Assembly (NCBI GenBank): GCA_019454045.1
Contig: SKCR01051199.1
Coordinates: forward strand, 186,001-250,000
Length of the DNA: 64,000 nt
Source: Zanthoxylum bungeanum
Taxonomy: Eukaryota; Streptophyta; Magnoliopsida; Sapindales; Rutaceae
Direction: 5' to 3'
The notes beneath the pieces were generated by a model that did not search any database, had not been told where the DNA came from, and saw only the letters and a program-made list of their open reading frames with translations. Every line of letters starts with the position of its first letter. The stretch's first letter is position 1. The position numbers and the translations under genes are program-made. Shown in pieces: positions 56,681-64,000 of this stretch.

Positions 56681-58490
56681 ATGGATAGAAATTGGATGAG
56701 CTCGCTGGATAGATTGAGTGTTGAATATCGTAATGGAGTGTATGAGTTTATGGAAGTCGCAAAGCAACACATTGATGTAGAAGGTCGTGTTCGGTGTCCA
56801 TGTGCAAATTGTTTGAATAGGAAAAGGAAACGGTTAGATGAAGTTCATAATCATTTATACATGCCAGGAATATCACCAACTTACCGTACGTGGATTTATC
56901 ACGGTGAGCAGTATAATTCTCAGTCACGGTTTATTGATTCCGGTGAAGGGAGCAGTAGTTACAATCAACCTGTAAACGATGAGATAACCGATGCTTTGCA
57001 TGACTTACAAGGTCCACAACTTGGTCATAGTGTCAGTGGTGACATGCCAGTGTTAAGTGGAAATGATCAAAATTTATTTAGTGAACTACTTGATGAGGCA
57101 AAAAAAATTCCATTTGAAGGTGCTGGAATGTCGATCTTGAATTTCGTTGTGAAATTATTACACATTAAAGTGATCAACAGAATGACCAACAAAAGTATTG
57201 ATATGATGCTAGAGTTACTGGGCCAAATGTTACCGGTTGGAAGCGAATTGCCTAAGTCGTACTACGAGGCAAAGAAAATGTTGCGTGATCTGGGAATGGG
57301 GTATGAATCCATTCATGCTTGTAAGTATGATTGTGTATTATTTCGTGCAGAATATGAATCACTTGAATATTGTCCGATATGTGGTGAAAGTCGGTACAAA
57401 ATCCGTGGTACGGGGAAGAAAGTGCCTCAAAAGATATTGCGATATTTTCCTTTAACGCCCAGGCTGCAGAGATTGTTCATGTCACGACACACAGCAACTG
57501 ACATGATGTGGCATCATGAAAATAGGATCGGTGCAGATGGCATACTTAGACATCCTGCGGATGGAACCGAGTGGAAGAAATTTGATGACATGTACCCCCG
57601 TTTCGCTGAGGACCCCCGTAATGTCAGGTTAGGTCTTGCCTCTGATGGTTTTAACCCATTTGGGAATATGTACAACTCTTATAGCATCTGGCCCGTTATT
57701 GTTATTCCATATAACTTACCTCCATGGAAATGTATGAAGGATCCGTTCATATTTATGTCATTGCTTATCCATGGTCCACGTTCCCCTGGTAAAGATTTGA
57801 ATATTTACTTGAGACCATAGATCGATGAGTTACAAACATTATGGAATGTGGGTGTGCATACCTATGATGCAGCTTCCGAGCAGTATTTTCAGATGCATAC
57901 CGCATTATTATGGACCATTAATGGTTTTCCAGCTTATGGTTCATTATCTGGATGAAGCACTAAGGGATACATGGCATGTCCAGTTTGTGCGGGTCAAACA
58001 CCTTCGCAACGATTACAGAATAAAATATGATACACAGGGCACAGGAGATTTCTTGAGTTGAGTCATCCTTGGTGGAGGAGTAAATTATTTAACGGTCAAT
58101 ATGAACCTCAGAGTATGCCCAGTCCATTGTCTGGATTAGACATAGTTTGCCAACATCAACATCTCAGAGACAGTACACCAGGTAAACATCCTAATAATAG
58201 AGATAAAAATCGAAAACGCTTACCTGAAGAGTTGAATTGGACAGGAAATAGTATTTTCTTTGAGTTAGAATATTGGGGGACTCTGAGTTTGCGACATAAT
58301 TTGGATGTAATGCATATAGAAAAAAACATTTGTGAGAGTTTAGTGGGCACACTATTCAATATTCCGGATAATACAAAAGACATTGCAAATGCTAGATTGG
58401 ACCTACAAGATCTTCTTCTTTCTCGTCTCAAACGATCAAAAAACGCCCATCTCACTGTCATCTGCACGTATTCTCGGCTTCAACCACTCT
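56681..58490 (+). pseudogene. CACTA transposase (TNPD-like, Transposase_21), truncated
   Basis: ATG 56681 opens a 379-codon frame. Residues 1-75 form the transposase-associated domain, with MDRNWMSS and Cys39, Cys41 and Cys44. The Transposase_21 region follows from about residue 170, with CKYDCVLFR, CPICGESRY, KILRYFPLTPRLQRLF and the first catalytic Asp in ASDGFNPFG. TAG at 57818-57820 interrupts YLRP*IDEL. A second Asp (TYDAA) lies near 57860, TGA near 57954 replaces an expected Trp, and the CPVC motif and the Glu motif LDVMHIEKN (58303-58330) come later in shifted frames. Sequence similarity stops near RLDLQD (58400), so the C-terminal third is deleted. The enzyme would cut the element ends; this copy cannot. 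Confidence 0.9.
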
Positions 58491-58564
58491 CTTCAGCAAA
58501 TTCATCGACTTTACATGTAAGTCTCATTGCATGTTCATTTTCAATTAGGTTTTTGTTGCTATAA

Positions 58565-59506
58565 GATTTTCAATTAGGTTTTTGTTGCATTTTGAGAGAG
58601 TGATGATGATGATGAAGTTAGTGTATTTGATGATGATGATGAAGGGGTGTGGCTGATTTTGAATTAGGTTTTTTGTGCTATAAAGCTTTTAATTAGGTTT
58701 TTTTTGCTGTTTGAGAGAGTGATAATGATGATGAAATTAGGTTTTTATATTTGATTTGGTTGATGAAATGGGTGTGAATGATGAAGGGGTGTGAGCAGCA
58801 TTTTGCGCAAATTCTGCCCAGAACAGCAGCAAAACAGCAGCAAATTGCTGCTGTTCTGCCCAGAACAGCAGCAATTTGCTGCTGTAGATGTTTGCGGAGA
58901 GTTATGGAATTTGAACTGTTTTTATCGGTTCGTTAGCATTTGATTTTATGTTTTTATTTGCTTTTGTTCCTGTCTGATTTTTTAGTTATATGAAAATATA
59001 ATTTGATCATTTGAAGTTTACACGTGTATTTAAGATCTCATGCTTCTTATTTCGATGTTGCATAACTTGCATTAGCCATACATACAAAGTTGTATTCTCT
59101 TATGGATATTCTCCTATGGATATTCTTCTATAGATGCATTTCATAGGTCTAAATAGTAGAAGAGCTTGTGAGTGCCGTGAGGGACTAGAAGAGCTTAAGG
59201 GTTTGGAATTGCATGGCTTGTGGTGAATTTGGCGTTGTTTGCTTGTGGCTATGTGAGTGAGAGCTTTGTATATTTTTGTTTGTGATTCTTGTATGTGAGT
59301 GAGATTTAGGTGAGCGAGAGAGAGAAGGCCAAGGCCGAGAAAATTCTGATTAACATTAAATTTTGGATGTGTTTGGTTTGGTTAAGTTAAGTTTGGTTTG
59401 GTTTTGTAATATAATGTTCATACATATACTATAAAATGCATGTGGTTTGTTTGGTTTGGTTCTATTACATTCAAAATGGGGTATGAAACTTTTTATGTTT
59501 TTGCAG
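58565..59506. other. CACTA interior between the two genes
   Basis: No coding frame. At 58575-58770 an imperfect duplication of about 90 bases contains GATGATGATGAAG and AATTAGGTTTTT words. Two adjacent palindromes at 58833-58885 are listed separately. The end at 59501-59506 (TTGCAG) is a splice acceptor for the next gene. Confidence 0.5.
58833..58885. repeat. Two adjacent near-perfect palindromes
   Basis: AACAGCAGCAA-A-TTGCTGCTGTT (58833-58855) and ACAGCAGCAA-T-TTGCTGCTGT (58865-58885) each have 10-11 bp arms around one base and are separated by CTGCCCAGA. CAG/CTG-rich. Confidence 0.9.
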
Positions 59507-60972
59507 ATGGCACCGGGCAATCGCAGACGGGCTAATGCGACTTCATCTACATCAGCAAGGACAACTGGCCCTGGTGGAGCCTCTGCTAGCACATGTGAGT
59601 CCAGTACAGCGAAGGGTCGAGGACGCACCCGTGGCCTGGGGTTGTCTAAGTACGTTAAGACTCACGGCCGTATCCGGGTTGAGATATCAGATGATGGACA
59701 CAGTCAAGTCGGACAACATAATTCAGCATTTAATACAGCCATAGGAGCTGTAGCTCGATATGAAGCTCCCCAAAACTACGTTTCTTGGAGAAAGATACTG
59801 TGGGAGACAAAAATCAACCAGCTATTATCTTCACTACATGTAAGTTTTCGATATTGTTTGTTAGTTAACATTTGTATTTTAGACTGATTTTTACTCGGTT
59901 GCTATTCATGTAGGAGTGGTTCGACTTCGATCTGACCAAAGTGAATGTCTAACAATATATTGACTACTACATGGGGAAAAGTTATAAAGATTATAGGACA
60001 AAAGTCCTGAAACCAATATTCGACGAACATGGACCTTCAGATGCTCCACAACACAAGTCTGATTTTATAGAGGAGCAAGACTGGACATTCTTATGTGAGC
60101 TTTGGTCTACCAAAAAACACGAGGTAAATTTTGAAATAAACGGAAATTTATAATTGTCTTTGTTTTCGGTACTTACAGTGTTGGTAAATGCAGGATAAAT
60201 GTCACGCAAATGCGGAAAATCGAAGTCACTTGCGTTTTAACCACCGTGGAGGTTCGAAGCCATTTATCCAACATCGTGCCGCACATTCTGAGGTAAATAT
60301 ATCCTAACGTAAAATTTAACAGTTCATTGTTTTTACTAATGTGGAATAATATTGAATTTATTTTCTGTTTATAACAGAGTAGCACAGGTGAGGTGCAATC
60401 ATTTCCAGATTTTTTCCGTATGACTCATTACAATGAGAGGAACAAATGGATAAATGAAGAAGCCGAACGCTGCTATGTAAGTTTCAGTTTTTAAAATAAA
60501 ATAATTAATATTATATATGTTAATTTTTTTCTCAAATTCTAATATTAACTTATTTTTGAAACAGAACGAAATGCTGGAACTCCAACAGCAAACTCAGGAG
60601 ACAGGGTCCGACTCGATACCAGATGAGCAGTTGTCACAATTGGTTTTCAAGAATCAGACAGCTTACAACGTTGGCCTTGGCACTCGTAAGAAGCCGACGT
60701 CACCTGCACGCAATACTGTTAATTCGGACAATGCCTCTCTTCGAGACGAGTTAGTCACCACCAAAGACGAGCTAACCACCACCCGAGACGAGCTGAAGCA
60801 GACTAAGGAGAAGCTACAACAGGTCACGGTGGACCACGAGAAGAAGATGGTGGACCACGAGAAGAAGATGGAGCAGTTGGAACAGCAAATGCTGGCTTTC
60901 CGTCAGATGTTCGAGGCCTCAATCAGTCAGGGTGCATCGGGCTCGAGCGTCCCCCATCATAGTAGTAATTAA
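59507..60972 (+). pseudogene. CACTA accessory protein (TNPA-like, Ptta/En/Spm family), one stop
   Basis: Exons 59507-59839, 59914-60123, 60194-60292, 60378-60476 and 60565-60972, all with GT-AG borders, sum to 1149 bases, exactly 383 codons with the stop. The only defect is TAA at 59950-59952 where the frame otherwise continues in VNV*QYIDYY. The N-terminus is S/T/G/R-rich and probably nuclear. The middle shows SWRKILWETK, IEEQDWTFLCELW, HRGGSKPFIQH and FFRMTHY, characteristic of the plant transposase family (Ptta/En/Spm, PF03004 type). The C-terminus is a long coiled coil with repeated DELxTTxDEL and VDHEKKM units. Proteins of this kind bind subterminal repeats; the dense GCGTCGAA motifs nearby are candidate targets. 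An upstream non-coding exon is likely, since ATG follows an acceptor directly. Confidence 0.9.
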
Positions 60973-61576
60973 TTTTATATTTGGTTTTGTATAAACATTT
61001 TGAACAAATAGATTTAATATAATATATTTTTTTCTAAAACAAATTTCAATATAATATTTATTATGATATTTAGTAATTTTGTTATTAATTAGATTTTTTT
61101 CAATTAAATTAAATATTTTAGACCAAAGAGAAGTAAATTAATATTTTTTAAAAAATAAATTTTTTAACTATTAGCGTCGAACATTTCGATGCCAAAAATT
61201 GACTTTTGGCGTCGAAAGTCATTCGACGCTAATAGTAACAAAAATGGCCGCTGTAAGTATACAGATATTACTTTTTTAATATACTTTAGCGTCGACACGT
61301 TTCGACGTTAAAAGTTTTCCTTTTGGCGTCGAATTATTTCGTCGTCAAATATAACATATAGCGTCAGAAAATTTAATTTAGCGTCGAAATAAATTGGACG
61401 CAAAATATAGTTTTTAGCATCGCATTAATTTATTTCGACGCTAAAAGTGATTCTCGTTGACATTTCGGCGTCCATTTTTTGCGTCTAATTAATTCGACGC
61501 TAATTGTTTTTTGCGTCGAAAATGTGACTTATGGCGTCGAATTTTTTCGACGCTAAATGGTCTAATTTTTGTAGTG

Positions 61577-64000
61577 ATATATCACAAGTTCTCTGCAAAA
61601 ACAAAATACAATCATGTTATGATTACATATTTTTGATTAATTTTGTATGTAATCAAATACTAAATAAGTAATTGTAACACCTGGTCACCATGACATGCTC
61701 CCGACGACCATTTTCTACATGTGTGATATATAATTTAATATAAAATCATGCGTGAGTGTGTTCATTATCATGAAAATATTTTTCATAAGTCCGGTGAAAT
61801 TTCTACGATTACAACATGCATTTAAATTTTCAGTCATTTTAGAATAATATTCGGTATTTCGATCATAACTTAAGCTACTGCTATCCGATTTTAGTGATCT
61901 TAGTGGCGTTAGAAAGCTTAGACAAAGATTTACATCTTTCATGTTAAATATTTTTTCCAAATTCTGGCAAGAACCTAGTAAACAATGCATATTTCTCTAG
62001 CTATTATGCACAGTTAAGAATTTTTCCCATTTTTAACATTTTATTTTATTCCTTAAAATTCTTCCTTATGATATAAAAATAAACCATATTCATCATTTTC
62101 ATCACCTCATTCTCATTTCTATCGATTTCTCTAGAAAAAAATACACAATTTTGCTTCTCCAATTCACGTCAGATACAAGAGAGAAAATGATGCTCTCAAG
62201 CTCATCTCCAAGTAAGTAAGCTTCCATTACTCGTTCCTTCTTCTTATTTTTGAAATTTGGCATGTAATTTCATCTCCCATTTTCGAACTCATATGAACCC
62301 TAGACTTAAAATTGATACATTTGGCATGATTTAGCTTGCTAGAGTTGTTATCTATGTATTTCATGATAAAATAACATGGATTAATCCCTAATTGATGTGA
62401 ATGCATAAATTTTACAAAAAGGGGTAGCCATGGAAGAATCTTGAGGAGTATGGGAAGGCTTGATAGTTGTGTTTTGGTAGCATTTTAACAATATAATTTT
62501 TGCCTTGGGTAATGCACAACCATGAATTATGCTTAAATTGTTGAATTAATGAAGCTTGACTTAGGGTTTCTTGGTCGAACCATTGAAGGGAATGAGGAGT
62601 TTGATTTATAAGGTTTGGTTATACAATAATCCACATATGTGATGTTTAATTATAGCTTATGTGTTGGAATTGTTGGATTATCCAAGTTGGTGATGGATGG
62701 ATAAGGTGAGAAGCTTGATTTCTTCATGTATTGGTGGTGTTGTAATCTAAGTAAGTGATTTCTCATTATGGTTGTGTGTTGTTGAAGATGTTATAAGCAA
62801 TATAGTAAGTTTAATGTTGATTTAGAAATGATGGTGTTGTTGTTGATAACTTGATGTCTATGTAAGAAGTTTGAAGATGTATCATATTATGTAGTTGTGG
62901 GTGTGCTCAAATGAATATGGTAGTGGTTGGTGTGTTTTGTAGCTTGGATATGTTGTAATCAAGTGTATATGATGGTATGTTATGGATTGTATATTCAGTG
63001 AGTTGGATTTATCAAATGTTACAAGGGAGAATGCATGGCCTAATGGGCAGGCATAATGCAGAGCATAGTGTTATGTTCCTTGTAGAGATGAGTAATGAAG
63101 TCATGCTTGGTATTGGTGTATGACGTTTATGATTGTGTTGTAAGAAAGGATGATGTATTTAGTTTATATGTTGAGATTATGGGTTGATAGCGTTAGTAAA
63201 GTTACCGTTAGGGCAATGTCACGACATGTGGCCGAGCCATTAGAGATTTAGCCCAGAATAGTGTCACAATTAGCTTGGGATGTTATGAAACACACCTTGA
63301 ACTTCCATGTCATTATAGGCTCATACACCCTTCACGAACGCAATTATGATATCAGGTACTTAAGCATGCTAATCTTATTTCCATTCTCTGTTCTTAGACC
63401 TGATGTAGGGAATTTCTTCAAGTTTCATGTGACAGCTCCAGTTATATAAGTCATTCCCAGCATTGTGAGTGAATGTTGTTGTTTTTCCATTTATGTTTTA
63501 CTATTTTAAGTTTTCAACTTTTAGTTATGAACAGTTTCGGCTTTCATAAATGAGAGGACATAAAATTTTTCAAGACTAATCCCGGTGTCTAAGTCGCTTC
63601 CGCTGCACGAGGGAAATCGGCTCCTATAATATATATATACACTCACACACACATACATATAGACATGCTTAGGAAAAATATTTTCCAAAACAAGAACCCT
63701 ACCTTAATCAAATTAAGCTCTTAATTTTCGTTTAAGGTTTTCCAAATTCTTCTCCCTTTGATGTTCTTCCTTTTTAACTAACCCTAACTTTTTCTTTTTG
63801 CTCTCACCTCTTTGAGAAAATGGCTAACCAAAAATTGAAAATACAATTACCAATTTTCTTCCACCATAGACGAAAACAGGAGAGCTAATTGGTCATTTTC
63901 ATGTTCAAAACTTGGTCCAAATAATTACACATATTAATCAAATTAAAATATATTTAATTTATTTAGTTCCAAGTTAATGGAATCCAAGTGTCAAAATCTT
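61577..64000. other. AT-rich spacer, possible Ty3/gypsy LTR remains
   Basis: No gene. At 61673 TGTAACACCTGGTCACC resembles the start of chromovirus-type gypsy LTRs (TGTAACACC). The tract to about 63600, ending in a C/G-richer stretch with TAAGTCGCTTCCGCTGCACG, might be one old LTR, but no second copy, primer site or target duplication is seen. A short TA/CA microsatellite lies near 63629-63662. Confidence 0.35.

Larger units (their letters stand above)
55790..61576 (+). mobile_element. CACTA (En/Spm) element with transposase relic and accessory gene
   Basis: 5787 bp from CACTACAAGAATTATGAC to ...TTTTTGTAGTG, flanked by ATA on both sides (55787-55789 and 61577-61579). Both ends carry dense subterminal repeats TTTAGCGTCGAA / TTCGACGCTAAA in both orientations (about 55805-56270 and 61165-61565). 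Two plus-strand genes are present, a TNPD-like transposase with stops and a missing 3' part, and a five-exon TNPA-like accessory gene with one stop. It stands about 300 bases upstream of the ArfGAP gene, facing away from it. Confidence 0.95.

Noticed and set aside
59356..59628. Minus-strand open frame opposite the CACTA accessory gene
   Set aside because: Antisense shadow of exon 1, which has strong splice and family support on the plus strand.
61673..63600. A complete chromovirus solo LTR
   Set aside because: The start TGTAACACC is suggestive, but no right end, duplication or second copy was found, so it is only noted under the spacer.

Overview
The window is plant nuclear DNA, most likely from a eudicot: it is AT-rich, has two intron-rich nuclear genes with clean plant splice sites, and is filled with LTR retrotransposons and class II elements. 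No species can be named from the sequence. Only two host genes are supported, both on the minus strand: a complete 14-coding-exon histidinol dehydrogenase gene (10494-15211, 488 aa) and a complete 7-coding-exon C2-domain ArfGAP gene of the AGD12/ZAC type (50950-54632, 336 aa). Everything else is transposon sequence or featureless spacer.

Layout. 1-6826: Ty1/copia element A (minus strand, left end outside the window) with gag and a second ORF but no pol. 7331-9894: three class II elements in a row, two hAT-like and one MULE-like with long terminal inverted repeats. 10494-15211: HDH. 16993-18084: a solo LTR related to element B, plus strand, with TSD. 18779-28191: Ty1/copia element C (plus strand, TSD GGTTC) with decayed gag-pol, split by a 3.4-kb solo LTR of the element D family (19877-23274). 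28840-about 30640: a copia-type LTR fragment. 32236-50568: Ty1/copia element B (minus strand, TSD CTATG), with an open gag and a second ORF but no pol. Its 5' LTR is split by element D (39141-49832, TSD CCACG), a Ty3/gypsy Tat/Ogre-like element with 2.9-kb LTRs, gag, minisatellite arrays and no pol. 50950-54632: the ArfGAP gene, with a small CACTA element in its first coding intron. 55790-61576: a CACTA element (TSD ATA) with a decayed transposase and a nearly intact accessory gene. 61577-64000: spacer with possible LTR remains.

How the parts fit. The host genes are unrelated housekeeping genes (histidine synthesis in plastids; Arf GTPase regulation at membranes). The insertions give a relative order: B before D, and C before the solo D LTR. 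Elements A, B and D all keep cis-acting ends (PBS, PPT, LTRs) and gag but lack pol, so they look like non-autonomous elements mobilised in trans.

The observations I consider least ordinary are: a gapless 94-bp block bounded by TGGTA/TACCA and shared by unrelated elements B and D; palindromic motif arrays (ACCGGT in A; TTCGAA-centred in B and D) at matching positions; a 14-nt self-complementary match replacing the usual tRNA primer site in element C; and a D gag frame broken only by four TAG codons. No CRISPR, operon or defence-type system is present.
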